Source of the DNA: an uncultured Verrucomicrobia subdivision 3 bacterium
GTDB lineage: Bacteria > Verrucomicrobiota > Verrucomicrobiia > Limisphaerales > UBA11358
Direction: 5' to 3'
Assembly (NCBI GenBank): GCA_903875465.1
Contig: CAIQWB010000092.1
Coordinates: forward strand, 1 to 35,650
DNA: 35,650 bases
The notes beneath the pieces are model-generated. The model was not told the DNA's origin. It worked only from the letters and a program-made list of their open reading frames with translations, and made no database searches. This document shows positions 9,201-18,277 of this stretch, one piece after another. Within the stretch, counting starts at the first letter, position 1; the number at the start of each line of letters is the position of its first letter. A program made the translations under genes and the position numbers.

Positions 9201-10937
9201 TACCTCGTGGAAGCCCGCGAGTTGCAAATCAAAATGGCGCAGGGGGCCAAGCCCGGCGAGGGTGGTGAATTGCCCGGCAAGAAAGTGTTTCCGGAAATCG
9301 CCCGCACCCGTGGCACCACCGCGGGCGTGGGGTTGATCTCCCCGCCGCCGCACCATGACATTTACTCCATTGAAGATTTGTCGGAGTTGATCCATGACCT
9401 GAAGAATTCCAACCGGCATGCGCGCGTGAGCGTGAAGCTGGTGGCGGAAGTGGGGGTGGGTACCATTGCGGCAGGGGTTTCCAAAGCCCATGCGGATGTG
9501 GTGCTGATCAGCGGTCATGATGGCGGTACCGGGGCCAGCCCGCTCTCCTCCATCAAGCATGCCGGCGGACCTTGGGAGCTCGGCCTAGCCGAAGCGCACC
9601 AAACCCTGGTGCTGAATAATTTGCGCAGCCGCATCTACGTGGAGGCGGACGGCCAGTTAAAGACTGGCCGGGATGTCGCCATTGCCGCGCTGCTCGGGGC
9701 GGAGGAATTTGGCTTTGCCACCGCGCCGCTCGTGGCCTTGGGCTGTCTCATGATGCGGGTGTGTCATTTGAACACCTGCCCAGTGGGCGTGGCCACCCAA
9801 GACCCCCGGCTCCGCGCCCGGTTCACCGGCGAGGCGGACTACGTGGTCAACTTCATGAAGTTTGTCGCCGAGGAATTGCGCGAAATCATGGCCAAGCTCG
9901 GCATCAAGACCCTGAACGAGATGGTAGGTCGCACCGATTTGCTGGTGCCTTGGAAGGCGATTGATCATTGGAAGGCCAAAGGCGTTGACCTCACGTCGAT
10001 TCTCTACCAGCCCAATGTGGGACCCGAAGTTGGGCGCTACCGGCAGCAGGAGCAGGACCATGGTTTGGACAAATCCCTGGATCTCACGAAGATTCTCGAT
10101 TTGTGCCAGCCGGCCATTCAGAGCGGAGAAAAAGTGCGCATCGATTTGCCGATTATCAATGTGAATCGCGTGGTTGGCACCATCACTGGCAGCGAAGTGA
10201 CCAAAAAATACGGGCCCAAAGGACTGCCCGACGACACCATTTACCTCAAGTTCAAAGGCAGCGCGGGCCAGAGCCTCGGGGCTTTCATGCCGCGCGGCAT
10301 GACGATTGAACTGGAGGGCGATGCCAACGATTACTTCGGCAAGGGCCTGAGTGGTGGCCGCCTGGTGGTTTATCCGCCGGCCGGGTCCAGCTTTGCCGCC
10401 GAGGACAATATCATCATCGGCAACGTGGCCCTCTATGGTGCCACCAGTGGCGAAATCTTTGTCTCCGGCATGGCCGGGGAACGGTTCGGGGTGCGCAACT
10501 CCGGCGTCAGCGCCGTGGTGGAAGCCGTGGGTGACCATGGTTGCGAATACATGACCGGTGGCAAGGTGGTTATCCTGGGCAAGACGGGCCGGAACTTCGC
10601 GGCCGGCATGTCCGGCGGTGTGGCTTACATCCTGGATGAAGCCGGGGATTTTGCGTCCCGCTGCAACATGGAATTGGTCGGCTTGGAAACATTGACGGAT
10701 GCGGATGAAATTGAGGAAGTCTGGAAGTTGATCCAGCGCCATCAGACCTACACCAAGAGCGTTCGGGCCACCGCGGTTCTGGCGGACTGGCTCAACCTGG
10801 TGCCGAAGTTCGTCAAAGTCATGCCGCAAGATTACAAACGCGTGCTGCTCTCGCTCAAAAAAGTACAGTCCCAGGGACTGACCGGTGACGAGGCGGTGAT
10901 GGCGGCCTTTGAGGAAAACGTCAAGGGTGGCCACTAA
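6282..10937 (+). CDS. gltB: Glutamate synthase (NADPH) large subunit
   Basis: Catalyses transfer of the glutamine amide to 2-oxoglutarate in the GOGAT half of ammonium assimilation. The 1551 residues match the family. Domain order: a propeptide and class II glutamine amidotransferase domain with the N-terminal nucleophile Cys45 in [11 protein letters not shown] (about 45-440), a central domain, the FMN-binding synthase barrel (about 860-1230) with [16 protein letters not shown], and a C-terminal GXGXG beta-helix (about 1290-1480). The 3Fe-4S cysteines Cys1155, Cys1161 and Cys1166 keep the family spacing of six and five. The start could be ATG 6282 or ATG 6312; both leave a propeptide before Cys45, as the family requires. 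It is followed 77 bases later by gltD. The protein looks intact and functional. Confidence 0.97.
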   Translation: MQHKAKIADAMSSSQNKPSKYSGPTQTTAPVKQGLYDPQFEHDACGIGFVAHMKGQKSHQLVTDGLQILVNLDHRGAVGCEPNTGDGAGILIQTPHEFFLKVTSALGFALPAVGQYAAGMLFMPQDYDQRQAVKQSLAKIIADEGQKLLGWRDIPTDNSSLGKTAQAAEPFMMQVFVGRNPALPDEAAFERKLYVIRKVAEQHIRYGGIITGGNWFYVSSLSSRTVIYKGMLMPEQVAQYYPDLRDEAMVTAIALVHSRFSTNTFPSWDRAHPNRCIAHNGEINTLRGNVNWMKARQALFTSKLFGDDIQKLVPVINTDGSDSAQFDNCVELLMMAGRELPHAMMMMIPEPWENHESMDVDRRAFYEFHSCLMEPWDGPASMAFTNGKMIGACLDRNGLRPSRYYVTKDDVVIMASEAGVLPIAPERVAIKGRLQPGRMFLVDLEQGRIIADEELKNRYAKAEPYQNWLETNHVLLGKLPEPPHYHKPDAETILQRQQAFGYTFEDLRFIVGPMARDGMQPLGSMGTDTPLAVLSNKPQLLYNYFKQLFAQVTNPPIDPIREEIITSTEVMVGGEGNILEPTSQSCRMIKLHYPILTNEEMEKLRHIDRPGFKSITLPILFQVSAGAEALQPAMEKLFAAADHAIQAGANILVLSDRGISAALAPIPALLAVAGLHHHLIRSGTRTQVGLILESGEPREVHHFSVLIGYGCTAINPYLAFDTLDDLIRQKLLLDIDHKTAVKKYIKAAVKGVVKTMAKMGISTVQSYHGAQIFEAVGLATDVVQKYFSWTPSRIQGISLETIAEEALARHSHAFPDRQVNGELDAGGQYQWRDSGEFHLFNPQSIHKLQLACRLGSYAKFKEFAELINNQAKNLCTLRGLLDFKFAEQPIPLESVESVDSIVKRFKTGAMSYGSISKEAHEALAIAMNRIGGRSNTGEGGEDPARYTWTNERGDSKNSAIKQVASGRFGVTSHYLVEARELQIKMAQGAKPGEGGELPGKKVFPEIARTRGTTAGVGLISPPPHHDIYSIEDLSELIHDLKNSNRHARVSVKLVAEVGVGTIAAGVSKAHADVVLISGHDGGTGASPLSSIKHAGGPWELGLAEAHQTLVLNNLRSRIYVEADGQLKTGRDVAIAALLGAEEFGFATAPLVALGCLMMRVCHLNTCPVGVATQDPRLRARFTGEADYVVNFMKFVAEELREIMAKLGIKTLNEMVGRTDLLVPWKAIDHWKAKGVDLTSILYQPNVGPEVGRYRQQEQDHGLDKSLDLTKILDLCQPAIQSGEKVRIDLPIINVNRVVGTITGSEVTKKYGPKGLPDDTIYLKFKGSAGQSLGAFMPRGMTIELEGDANDYFGKGLSGGRLVVYPPAGSSFAAEDNIIIGNVALYGATSGEIFVSGMAGERFGVRNSGVSAVVEAVGDHGCEYMTGGKVVILGKTGRNFAAGMSGGVAYILDEAGDFASRCNMELVGLETLTDADEIEEVWKLIQRHQTYTKSVRATAVLADWLNLVPKFVKVMPQDYKRVLLSLKKVQSQGLTGDEAVMAAFEENVKGGH

Positions 10938-11014
10938 GAGAACACCAGCGAGGCCGGGGAACTGGTCCTCACGGGGTTGGCAAGTTAATTTTTAATTCAA
11001 TAGCATAAAATCAA

Positions 11015-12499
11015 ATGGGAAAGCCTACCGGATTTTTGGAGTTTAAACGTGAAGAGCCCGCTGACCGCTCAGCGGTGGCGCGCATTGGCGACTGGAAGGA
11101 ATTCCATTTGCACCTGCCGGAGGCGGATCTGCGCAAGCAGGGCGGCCGCTGCATGGACTGCGGGATACCGTTCTGCCACACCGGCCAGTTCGTCAGCGGG
11201 ATGGCCAGCGGCTGCCCCATTCACAATCTCATTCCCGAATGGAATGACCTCGTGTTTCGCGGGCTTTGGCAGGAGGCGCTGGAACGACTCCACAAGACCA
11301 ATAACTTTCCTGAATTCACCGGTCGCGTGTGCCCGGCCCCTTGCGAGGGGTCCTGCGTGCTGGGGATGAATAATCCGGCGGTCACGATCAAGAACATTGA
11401 GTGCGAGATCATTGACCACGGTTGGAACCACGGCTGGGTCAAGCCTGAGCCGCCCACGAAGCGCACCGGCAAAACGGTGGCCATCGTCGGCTCTGGTCCC
11501 GCTGGCTTGAGCGCGGCCGCCCAGTTGAACAAAGCCGGCCACGAGGTCACGGTGTTCGAACGGGCGGATCGTCCCGGCGGCCTGCTCATGTATGGGATTC
11601 CCAACATGAAGCTCGATAAAAACGAAGTCGTGCTGCGCCGCATTCACCTCCTGGAAAAAGAAGGTGTCAAATTTGTCTGCAATACCGAGGTCGGTAAAAA
11701 TTATCCGGCGGAAAAACTCCTGAAGGATTTTGATGCGGTCATACTGGCCACGGGTGCGACCAAGCCGCGCGACCTGACCATTGAAGGCCGGCCTCTGAAA
11801 GGCATCCACTTCGCGATGGACTTTCTCACCGCCAACACCCGCAGCGTGCTCGATGGTCACAAGAATGGCAATTTCATCACCGCTGAAGGCAAGGACGTGG
11901 TCGTTATCGGTGGTGGGGATACCGGCACGGATTGTGTTGGCACCTCCCTGCGCCATGGTTGCAACAGCCTGGTGCAAGTGGAAATTTTGCCCAAGCCCCC
12001 GCTGACACGGGCCAAAGATAATCCCTGGCCCGAATGGCCGAAGGTTTACAAGATGGATTATGGCCAGGAAGAGGCCGCCGCCAAATATGGCGAGGATCCC
12101 CGCGTATATCTGACCACCGCCACCAAGTTTGAGGGTGATGCTGCTGGCCAGGTGAAGGCCGTGCACACCGTGCAGGTGGAATGGACCAAGAACGAGAAGG
12201 GCCAGTTCATCCCCAAAAATGTGCCTGGCACTGAAAAAGTTCTGCCGGCGCAACTGGTGCTGCTGGCCATGGGCTTTCTGGGACCGGAACAGCCCCTGCT
12301 CGAATCTCTGGGCATCGAACGCGATCCCCGCAGCAACGCGAAAGCTGAATTTGAAAAGTACCAGACCAATTTGAAGGGTGTATTTGCCGCCGGCGACTGT
12401 CGCCGTGGGCAGAGCCTGGTGGTCTGGGCTTTCAACGAAGGCCGCGGCGTGGCGCGTGAATGCGACCGCTTTTTGATGGGCCACACCGATTTGCCCTGA
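11015..12499 (+). CDS. gltD: Glutamate synthase (NADPH) small subunit
   Basis: Feeds electrons from NADPH via FAD and 4Fe-4S clusters to GltB. It is 494 residues, the usual length. The N-terminal Fe-S domain shows [12 protein letters not shown] (Cys46, Cys49, Cys54) and [16 protein letters not shown] Rossmann FAD motif [14 protein letters not shown] lies near residue 155, and an NADPH motif [15 protein letters not shown] near 296. The C-terminal FAD motif reads [18 protein letters not shown]. All cofactor motifs are intact. It is in the same orientation as gltB with a 77-base gap and is very probably co-transcribed. A degenerate receiver-like gene follows after 53 bases. Confidence 0.97.
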   Translation: MGKPTGFLEFKREEPADRSAVARIGDWKEFHLHLPEADLRKQGGRCMDCGIPFCHTGQFVSGMASGCPIHNLIPEWNDLVFRGLWQEALERLHKTNNFPEFTGRVCPAPCEGSCVLGMNNPAVTIKNIECEIIDHGWNHGWVKPEPPTKRTGKTVAIVGSGPAGLSAAAQLNKAGHEVTVFERADRPGGLLMYGIPNMKLDKNEVVLRRIHLLEKEGVKFVCNTEVGKNYPAEKLLKDFDAVILATGATKPRDLTIEGRPLKGIHFAMDFLTANTRSVLDGHKNGNFITAEGKDVVVIGGGDTGTDCVGTSLRHGCNSLVQVEILPKPPLTRAKDNPWPEWPKVYKMDYGQEEAAAKYGEDPRVYLTTATKFEGDAAGQVKAVHTVQVEWTKNEKGQFIPKNVPGTEKVLPAQLVLLAMGFLGPEQPLLESLGIERDPRSNAKAEFEKYQTNLKGVFAAGDCRRGQSLVVWAFNEGRGVARECDRFLMGHTDLP

Positions 12500-12552
12500 G
12501 CCAGCGGTCAACCTGTTTTGTTTGCCACCCTAAAGCGTTTCCCGCTCATTGC

Positions 12553-12924
12553 ATGACGCAACCACTCGCCATCGTTTTTTACGAAAAACTGATGCCTGGC
12601 TCCCAATTGGTCAACCGTCTACAAGACCTGAATTACCGGGTGCAGGCCATCACCGACGCGGCCACGCTTTTGGGTGCGACCCAGCGGGAAATGCCCATGC
12701 TGGTCATCGCTGACCTGGCTAGCAAATTGGACATCACCCGCATCATCGCTGAGTTAAAGACGGATGCCGTCACCGCACACATTCCGGTGATTGCTTTCGC
12801 CGAGGAGAAAGCCACCGCCCTGCTCAACGCCGCCCAAACTGCCGGTGCGGCCCTGGCGGTGAGTGAAGCGGCCCTCACTAGCTACCTGCCACAGTTGCTG
12901 AATCAGGCTTTGCATATTGATTAA
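12553..12924 (+). CDS. Degenerate response-regulator receiver-like protein
   Basis: A 123-residue single-domain protein with the beta-alpha pattern of a CheY-like receiver. The phospho-acceptor equivalent is probably Asp54 in LVIADLAS, followed by the usual helix and HIPVIAFA (beta-4). The acidic pair that binds Mg2+ is reduced to Tyr10-Glu11, and the conserved Thr and Lys positions read Ala/Val, so phosphorylation looks unlikely or altered. The start at 12553 is chosen because the longer frame from 12460 overlaps gltD and adds sequence with no receiver match. It lies 53 bases after gltD on the same strand and is probably in that transcript. It may act as a docking or pseudo-receiver module, possibly linked to nitrogen metabolism, but that rests on position only. 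Confidence 0.6.
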   Translation: MTQPLAIVFYEKLMPGSQLVNRLQDLNYRVQAITDAATLLGATQREMPMLVIADLASKLDITRIIAELKTDAVTAHIPVIAFAEEKATALLNAAQTAGAALAVSEAALTSYLPQLLNQALHID

Positions 12925-13158
12925 CCCCGCAGACGCTAACCGGAGCCATGCCCTCGTGCTACCAAGCTGTAGCCGTGCATTACAAATCCAGATTTTGCTG
13001 GTTTTTTCACGGGAATTCGTCGTCAAGCGCTGGCAGCCCCATGAAGTTTAGGCTGTGTGCCCCCCGATTGACTCTCACTGGTTTCACACCTGCCCGGGGG
13101 GTCCTATATGTGGCAACCGCCAGGTGATGGATTTTATCAGCTTGGTAGGAGAGGTTGA
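12925..13158. other. Intergenic region after the receiver-like gene
   Basis: No gene is seen. A 7-bp inverted repeat (CCCCCCG at 13060-13066, CGGGGGG at 13095-13101, 28-base loop) is present but has no T-run. The segment lies between two ends (receiver-like gene on plus, toxin remnant on minus). Confidence 0.4.
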
Positions 13159-13649
13159 TTACGGCCAGATTTTCAGCACACTGGCAGCGGGATGCGTTTC
13201 GAAAATCTGGATGTCCAGAATGTTGGAGCGCAACAACCGTTCCACTTCCATGACGGTGGAATTGCCACAGCGCAGCCAAATTACTTTTGGCGGAGATCCG
13301 CGCCAAGCCGGCAAAATCCTTGTCCAAGATTACCACAACGAATTCTTTGGTTTTCGCGTAATCCCAAATGATCGCATCGGCAACGGTGCTTAAACCCGAA
13401 CTCCGAAATTAAAACAGCCGGTCTGCATCCATCGCTTGGGCATAAACGCTTTGGAACATTGGCTTCCCAAGCCGCTGACAAGCAGTTGCCCATTTAAGGG
13501 TGTGCGCTGCGCGCAGAGGCAGTCTCACCAGACCACAGCGGGTAGGCCGGCGATTTTTCCAACGTGTTTCTGCTCCAACATCTTGACACATCCCAGCCAT
13601 TTTTATTTCGGAGTTCGGGTTTAATATTATGGTCGAACAACAGCTTCAC
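13159..13649 (-). pseudogene. Disrupted DUF5615 PIN-like toxin gene
   Basis: Three pieces in different frames match the DUF5615 PIN-like toxin family in the right order. The N-terminus, from GTG 13649, reads KLLFDHNIKPELRNK. The middle (about 13303-13409) reads GLSTVADAIIWDYAKTKEF, then VVVILDKDFAGLA. The C-terminus (13159 to about 13298) reads GSPPKVIWLRCGNSTVMEVE and ends before TAA at 13161. Between the first two pieces lie about 190 bases of unrelated sequence inside an inverted repeat. Between the second and third the frame shifts near 13294-13303. The expected acidic residues (FDHN and DKDF) remain, but no single frame can make the protein. The start overlaps the antitoxin stop by 23 bases, the arrangement of an intact cassette. 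The pieces match family patterns from memory. Confidence 0.75.
13391..13623. mobile_element. 233-bp segment with ~19-bp terminal inverted repeats inside the toxin gene
   Basis: The left arm at 13391-13409 is TAAACCCGAACTCCGAAAT, and the right arm at 13605-13623 is its exact reverse complement. The match continues as an A-run/T-run after a one-base indel. Both ends carry the dinucleotide TA, which would fit an IS630/Tc1-type target duplication and a MITE, since no transposase is encoded. The interior has another inverted pair (GCTTGGG/CCCAAGC, about 13434-13482) and only a 63-codon frame of no recognisable family. Caution: both arms also translate into toxin-like residues, so they may belong to the gene rather than to the element. 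Confidence 0.5.
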
Positions 13650-13875
13650 ACGGGGTAAGCGTAATCATCGTCTGCTGCTCCCGGTCGGCCGCATACGCAA
13701 GGCAGGCGCGGATGTCGTGCTCCGTCAGATGCGGAAAATCCTCCATGATTTCCGACCAGCTCATTCCGGCGGCAATCCCGCTCAGCACATCTCCGACCGT
13801 GATGCGGAGTCCCCGCACACATGGCTTGCCACCGCGCTTGCCAAGCGCCCTTGAGGATTTTATCAGGGAAAGGAA
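13627..13875 (-). pseudogene. DUF433 antitoxin, 5' end lost
   Basis: The frame matches the DUF433 antitoxin family closely: GKRGGKPCVRGLRITVGDVL, then AAGMSWSEIMEDFPHLTEHD and IRACLAYAADREQQ. Family members usually begin 8-12 residues before GKRGG with an ITIEP-like strand. Here the upstream codons read LIKSSRAL and reach a TAG at 13876-13878 without any ATG or GTG; only a CTG (13866) could serve, or an internal GTG at 13818 that would remove the N-terminal strand. The family partner is the DUF5615 toxin that overlaps its 3' end. The simplest reading is a truncated antitoxin left from a decayed toxin-antitoxin pair. Translation from a rare start is not excluded. Confidence 0.7.
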
Positions 13876-13922
13876 CTACTCATCCGCTGGCCATCATTTC
13901 TCAATTCCTTAGCAGCCTCCCC

Positions 13923-16022
13923 TCACTTAAACCTTCCCTCATAAAGTCCCCGCCCAAGCTCGCGGACGATCGCAATTGTTTCTGCATACGGCGTGTCGGC
14001 CACGTCCACCAAACCGATCTGGTAATTCTCCTCATCATAGACCCGGCCGGTGTTCGGTTCGTCCTGCCATTGGAACCAGTGCGTCCCCACAAAGTCTGGA
14101 TTTTTAAACGCCCCCAGAACAAAATCGCGGTAAGCCTCCGCCCGGGCTGGTTGATTTTCCGTGGGCACCAGACCGGTGTGGAACATTCCCCGGTCCAGGG
14201 CGCCAAAATGAAATTCACCCACGATCAACGGCTTGTCGCCGCCGGGGCATTTGAAGTCAGCAATACTGCGGTGGTAGAGGTTGTAGCTGACCACGTCACA
14301 ATATTTGCCGGCGGCGCGGGCCGCCACATCATTCACCCAGGCGAAACGGCAGCCGAGGTACAGTTGGTGGGGTGCCACCGCTTTGATGGCGGCTTGCACG
14401 GTGCAAAAATACGTTTCGGCCAGCCGGCTGCCAAAGGCGACGAGATCCGCCCGGGCTTTTGCCTTGTCCGGCGCGGTGCGGCTGTCCGGTAACGCCTCCC
14501 AGGAAGTGTAACTGGTTCCCCAAACTGAATTGAGTGCGGCAATGTCGGCATACCTGGCCTTGAGGTCGCTCACGAATTCCCGCTTCGCGGCCTGATCTGC
14601 GGGACTTTGGAGGACCCCCAGGGCCAGGGCCGTATCATCCCCCCAGGACATTTCATTGTCGCTAAAATAGCCAAGGCACCAGGGATCATTCGCGCTGGTT
14701 TTGGCTTTGGCAGCCATGCCCCGTCGCAGTGATTTAGCAAAGCTGGGATCAAACACGTCGGGAAACTGGCCCCAGTAACCGGTGCTACCCCCAATCATTT
14801 TGGCCCCGCCCGACCCGATATTATCGGTGTAGGGCGTGTGCCGTAGCGAATAGATGCGGGCATCAGACCAATTTGCGATAGTATTCAATCCCCAGCTCCG
14901 CAGCCGCTGATGCACCGTCACGGGATACTCCTGACGCCATTGGGCACCGTACTTGCGCTGCAAATTGGCCCCGGCAAAGGCGAACGACTTGACGCGGCGC
15001 CCCGCGTAATGCCCCTTGAGGGCAAAACCGGTGGTCAGGAATTCACTGAAACCGGCCTGGTCCCCGGGAAAATCGGCGAACCACTCCGCCCGTTCCTCAA
15101 TGGGTGTTGCGTCCTGCATGCCCACGCAATCCACCCCATGGGACCAAAACAAATGCCCGTCGGGATCCACCAGCCACCATTTGCCCTGCACTTTTTCGGT
15201 GCGGAAGAATCCAGTGGCGGCCAGCTGCGGGCCGTTGCCCCAGCCGCCATAGCGGTCCCAGCCAGTCGGACCAGCGTCCGCCGCGAGTTCCCGGGCTTCC
15301 ATGGTGCGCCGCTCCTGGAGTTCCGCGAGGGAATGGACTTTGCCGGGCCAGTCTTTATGCCGGTACTGGCCAAAGGTATCGATGAAGGGGAAAAACGGTT
15401 GGGCATCCGTGATCCAGGCAGTCGGTGGGGTATGCAGGTCCCTGGCGTTGATCGCGGACAATTCGAACTGGTGATCCGCGGCGGGTTGGTTTACGAAAAC
15501 CGTGAGCTGCGTGACCTTTTTCACATCCAAGTCATCCCCACCTGCACTCGTGACCGGATAACCTCGCATGCCAAAGAGTTTTCCGCCCAGCGTGCTGGCG
15601 GTTTCGTGCGGCAGCCGCACCCGCAGTATATTGGTTTGGCCGGGGCGCAACGTCAGCGAATCGGTGACGCAGTGTTTCTTGCCATCTGCGCCGGGATTAT
15701 CCACGCGGCAAGATACCGTCACCGCGTTGGTGCCGGTGTTGCGCACTTGAAGGCAAACGGACGCAAACATAGATAAATCCCAAGGGCCCCCGCTGGCCGG
15801 CAACACCACTCCGGGCCAGGGCTGAGTGTGCCCGGTGTGGATCTGCAAGGCCGGACCGCTCGGCGAATTCGTTAAAGCGATGCTGGCGTCCCTGCATTGC
15901 ACGGATTTCACGTCGAAGTCGCTGGTGAAATCCACCAATGGACGCCAGGCCGCCCCGGTCAGGAGGAAGGTGAGCAAACCCATGGCTGCCAGCCGGTAAA
16001 TCGGATTCGTGGTTGCCTTCAT
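13923..16022 (-). CDS. Secreted GH50/agarase-like glycoside hydrolase (clan GH-A)
   Basis: A 699-residue exported enzyme. A signal peptide spans roughly residues 1-25 (basic start, then LAAMGLLTFLLTGAA). Residues about 28-210 form a beta-rich carbohydrate-binding-like region, and about 220-695 a TIM barrel. The segment WWLVDPDGHLFWSHGVDCVG is typical of the GH50/GH42-like beta-agarase group in Verrucomicrobia and Planctomycetes. The likely acid/base is Glu457 in FSDNEMSWGDD and the likely nucleophile Glu603 in LIVGEFHFG. The family acts on agarose or related beta-galactans, but many terrestrial members have unknown substrates. It is the second gene of a leftward pair, 77 bases after the six-hairpin glycosidase, and ends next to the toxin-antitoxin relic. 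The ATG at 16022 gives the complete signal peptide. Confidence 0.8.
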   Translation of the reverse strand: MKATTNPIYRLAAMGLLTFLLTGAAWRPLVDFTSDFDVKSVQCRDASIALTNSPSGPALQIHTGHTQPWPGVVLPASGGPWDLSMFASVCLQVRNTGTNAVTVSCRVDNPGADGKKHCVTDSLTLRPGQTNILRVRLPHETASTLGGKLFGMRGYPVTSAGGDDLDVKKVTQLTVFVNQPAADHQFELSAINARDLHTPPTAWITDAQPFFPFIDTFGQYRHKDWPGKVHSLAELQERRTMEARELAADAGPTGWDRYGGWGNGPQLAATGFFRTEKVQGKWWLVDPDGHLFWSHGVDCVGMQDATPIEERAEWFADFPGDQAGFSEFLTTGFALKGHYAGRRVKSFAFAGANLQRKYGAQWRQEYPVTVHQRLRSWGLNTIANWSDARIYSLRHTPYTDNIGSGGAKMIGGSTGYWGQFPDVFDPSFAKSLRRGMAAKAKTSANDPWCLGYFSDNEMSWGDDTALALGVLQSPADQAAKREFVSDLKARYADIAALNSVWGTSYTSWEALPDSRTAPDKAKARADLVAFGSRLAETYFCTVQAAIKAVAPHQLYLGCRFAWVNDVAARAAGKYCDVVSYNLYHRSIADFKCPGGDKPLIVGEFHFGALDRGMFHTGLVPTENQPARAEAYRDFVLGAFKNPDFVGTHWFQWQDEPNTGRVYDEENYQIGLVDVADTPYAETIAIVRELGRGLYEGRFK

Positions 16023-16099
16023 AAAATTTTAATTTTACCCAAGATGTCAAGCCCCCCCATTTGATGTTGTTTTTGGTTTAGCCCCGAACAAGCCCAGAT

Positions 16100-18229
16100 T
16101 CACGGTGCCACCCGTAGATTTTCCCAGCGCACCGACCACGACCCGTCAGTGGGAAACCCCGGAGCATTCCGTTTCGGGGCCCCATCCCAGCCTGCGGCCA
16201 TTAAAGCGGCGGCGTAGAGCAGGCCGCCATTGGCTGGCAGGTAAATCGTCAGCCCGTCCCGTTGGTAGACCTGGCCATTGCGTGCGTAATGATTTTTGGG
16301 TGTGTCCAGCAACAGTGCATCCACCGCCTGCCCGGTCTCGCCCAACCGCGCGGCGCACATGGCCAGCAGCGGATAATCCCAGCCCCAGGTGTCCGGCCAG
16401 TTCCAATTTGCCCATACCCAGTCAAAGGTACGTTGCATGGTGGGCAAATCGATGAGCGGCCCCGGCACAAAGCTGAGCGCGCCCACCACCGCCGGATGAT
16501 CCATGTTCCATTTCGGATTGGTGTAGGAATCGGGGGTGGTTTCGTTGAAGAGATATTTGCCCTCGCCGATGGGTGCTTTGGCCAGATCCTGCAGGACGGC
16601 GTCCCATTGCTGATTGCGGGCCAATCCCTGGCGGACACGCCAGGCTTGGGCGGTCGCCAACCCCCAGTGCCAGTAGGTTAGTTCAAAGGTGGGGTTGAGG
16701 GTGTGGTTTTTCGGGAACCGTTCCTGCGCGCATTGCAAGACCGGGCCGAGCACGTAACGCAGGCGGTTGGAATCCCAGGTGGCATAGCTGGCCATGAACT
16801 CGGCGGTCTGATCCACCATGGTGGCGTATTTTTTTAACGTGGCTGGGTCGGGATGCGCCCGATAGGCCAATTCCGCATAGAAGATCGGATGGGGCTGCTG
16901 CCATACCAGGAACGGACCCACCGGTGAGGGGGATTCCTTGCCACTTGGACTAGTCATTTTGGGCCAGCGTGCTCCGGCGTAGCCCTGCTTTTGCGCCGTG
17001 CCTTGGGCGCGGGCCAGGATATTTTCATAATATCCCAGGCTATTTTCCAGCAATGCCTCCCGGCCCCACAACGCAAAATGCGCCGCGTGCCACCAGTGCA
17101 TTTCCAGGTGGAATTTGCCTTCCCAGGTATTGTAGGTGAGCCCGGTTTCCTGGGGGGGATTTTTGCCGGCATCTTGAATGGCGGTGAGGTATTGCGAGAG
17201 CACGATGCGCCGTTCGAGTTCGAACCATCGCGGGTCTTTGCTGGCGGACAAATCAATGGCCCCGCCCGTGCGCCAAAACTCCTGCCAATGCCGGGCGGTG
17301 GCGTGGCGGATGGTTTGAAAATTTCCGTTCAGGGCAGGAGGCACGGATGGGGAGAAGCCGCAGGTCAATTCCAACGCATCGGTTCCCGGCTGCGGCCACA
17401 GCACATATTCATGGGCGGCGGTGTGGGTGAGGGTGGCGCCGGGCGACCAGCGGGTGGTTACCTGGTAGGCATCGTCATCCAGTTTGCGCAGAAAGGTGCC
17501 ACCCTCCGGACCAGCCGGTTGCCAGACCGTGGTATGGGCGGAGGGTTGGGTCCAGTCGGCGGTGCGCACATCGCCGGTGCCGTAGGGGAAGTGGAATTGG
17601 ATACCCAGCCGGCCGGATTTTGCAAGCGGGGATACGACCCGCACGGCAATCGCATCCTGATCCGAGTCGCAAAGCGTTTCCACCGCCACCGGCGCGCCGG
17701 CAAACGTGAAGTGACTGATGATTTCGCCGTTCCACAAATCGAGCGTCTGGTGAATACCTGACAGATCAGCCGGGGTGGCCGGCTGGCCATTGGTATTTAA
17801 CAGCACAAGCCCGAGCTGCCCCAGGTGCAGGCGGTGGGGGTTGGCGCGGAGCCATTTAATTTCTGGAGTCGTCACATTACCCGGGACATCGGCGTAAGGA
17901 ACCGGGCGTCCGTAGAGGTCGGGGTATTCCTTGAAATTAAAATGATCGATGTCGTAATGTTCCGGGTTGGGGGATGAATGCCAGCCCCAGTCCGAGAGGG
18001 TGCCCAAGGGAGTGGTATTGGTGAACGCATCGGGGAACGTTTGCAGCCCCGTGGCATCCACAGTGAAGGCAAACTGGCCATTGCCCACCGAAAGGGGATT
18101 TTTCGGATCAAACTGCTCCAGCACCACCGTATGGCGGGTGACCAAGGCATGCCGGTCAATGGGAGCAGCCGGGGCTGGGATGGTGGCGGCGCCCGCCAGC
18201 AGCAAGCCCAGAAAGATTTTCATTTGCAT
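16100..18229 (-). CDS. Secreted six-hairpin (GH65-like) glycosidase
   Basis: A 709-residue exported protein with a signal peptide at about 1-22 (IFLGLLLAGAATIPAPAAP). Residues about 25-300 are beta-sandwich-like, and about 310-690 form an (alpha/alpha)6 barrel, the layout of GH65/GH95-type enzymes. Characteristic stretches are NTWEGKFHLEMHWWHAAHFALWG and DTWGWDYPLLAMCAARLGET. The catalytic acid is not certain; a glutamate in FNETTPDSYTN is one candidate. The substrate is unknown. GH65 proteins are cytosolic phosphorylases or secreted hydrolases, and the signal peptide points to hydrolysis outside the cytoplasm. The gene is first in a leftward pair with the GH50-like enzyme and diverges from xylulokinase across 48 bases, suggesting that all three answer to one sugar signal. 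Confidence 0.75.
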   Translation of the reverse strand: MQMKIFLGLLLAGAATIPAPAAPIDRHALVTRHTVVLEQFDPKNPLSVGNGQFAFTVDATGLQTFPDAFTNTTPLGTLSDWGWHSSPNPEHYDIDHFNFKEYPDLYGRPVPYADVPGNVTTPEIKWLRANPHRLHLGQLGLVLLNTNGQPATPADLSGIHQTLDLWNGEIISHFTFAGAPVAVETLCDSDQDAIAVRVVSPLAKSGRLGIQFHFPYGTGDVRTADWTQPSAHTTVWQPAGPEGGTFLRKLDDDAYQVTTRWSPGATLTHTAAHEYVLWPQPGTDALELTCGFSPSVPPALNGNFQTIRHATARHWQEFWRTGGAIDLSASKDPRWFELERRIVLSQYLTAIQDAGKNPPQETGLTYNTWEGKFHLEMHWWHAAHFALWGREALLENSLGYYENILARAQGTAQKQGYAGARWPKMTSPSGKESPSPVGPFLVWQQPHPIFYAELAYRAHPDPATLKKYATMVDQTAEFMASYATWDSNRLRYVLGPVLQCAQERFPKNHTLNPTFELTYWHWGLATAQAWRVRQGLARNQQWDAVLQDLAKAPIGEGKYLFNETTPDSYTNPKWNMDHPAVVGALSFVPGPLIDLPTMQRTFDWVWANWNWPDTWGWDYPLLAMCAARLGETGQAVDALLLDTPKNHYARNGQVYQRDGLTIYLPANGGLLYAAALMAAGWDGAPKRNAPGFPTDGSWSVRWENLRVAP

Positions 18230-18241
18230 GGATGGGATTAA

Positions 18242-18251
18242 TTGTTAACAA
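18242..18251. promoter_or_regulatory. Palindrome TTGTTAACAA in the divergent glycosidase/xylB promoter region
   Basis: A perfect 10-bp palindrome lies in the 48-base gap between the two start codons. The whole gap is AT-rich and must hold both promoters, so a bound protein would affect both directions. The sequence resembles LacI/GntR-type half sites but is too short to assign. No regulator gene is next to it. Confidence 0.45.
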
Positions 18252-18277
18252 ATATGGCGTAAACAACACTCTAATTC

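Noticed and set aside
8235-10934. Long minus-strand frames of 441 and 425 codons within gltB
   Set aside because: They lie antisense to the conserved synthase domain and Fe-S cysteines; composition is His/Gly/Arg-rich with no domain.
11069-12511. A 480-codon minus-strand frame opposite gltD
   Set aside because: Mirror frame of an intact gltD with FAD and Fe-S motifs; no recognisable domain of its own.
13055-13393. A 112-codon plus-strand frame across the toxin remnant
   Set aside because: It is antisense to sequence that matches DUF5615 in the other strand and shows no family features.
12925-13922. Search for CRISPR repeats, tRNA genes or attachment sites around the toxin-antitoxin relic
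   Set aside because: No regularly spaced direct repeats, no cloverleaf-like sequence and no integrase gene were seen.
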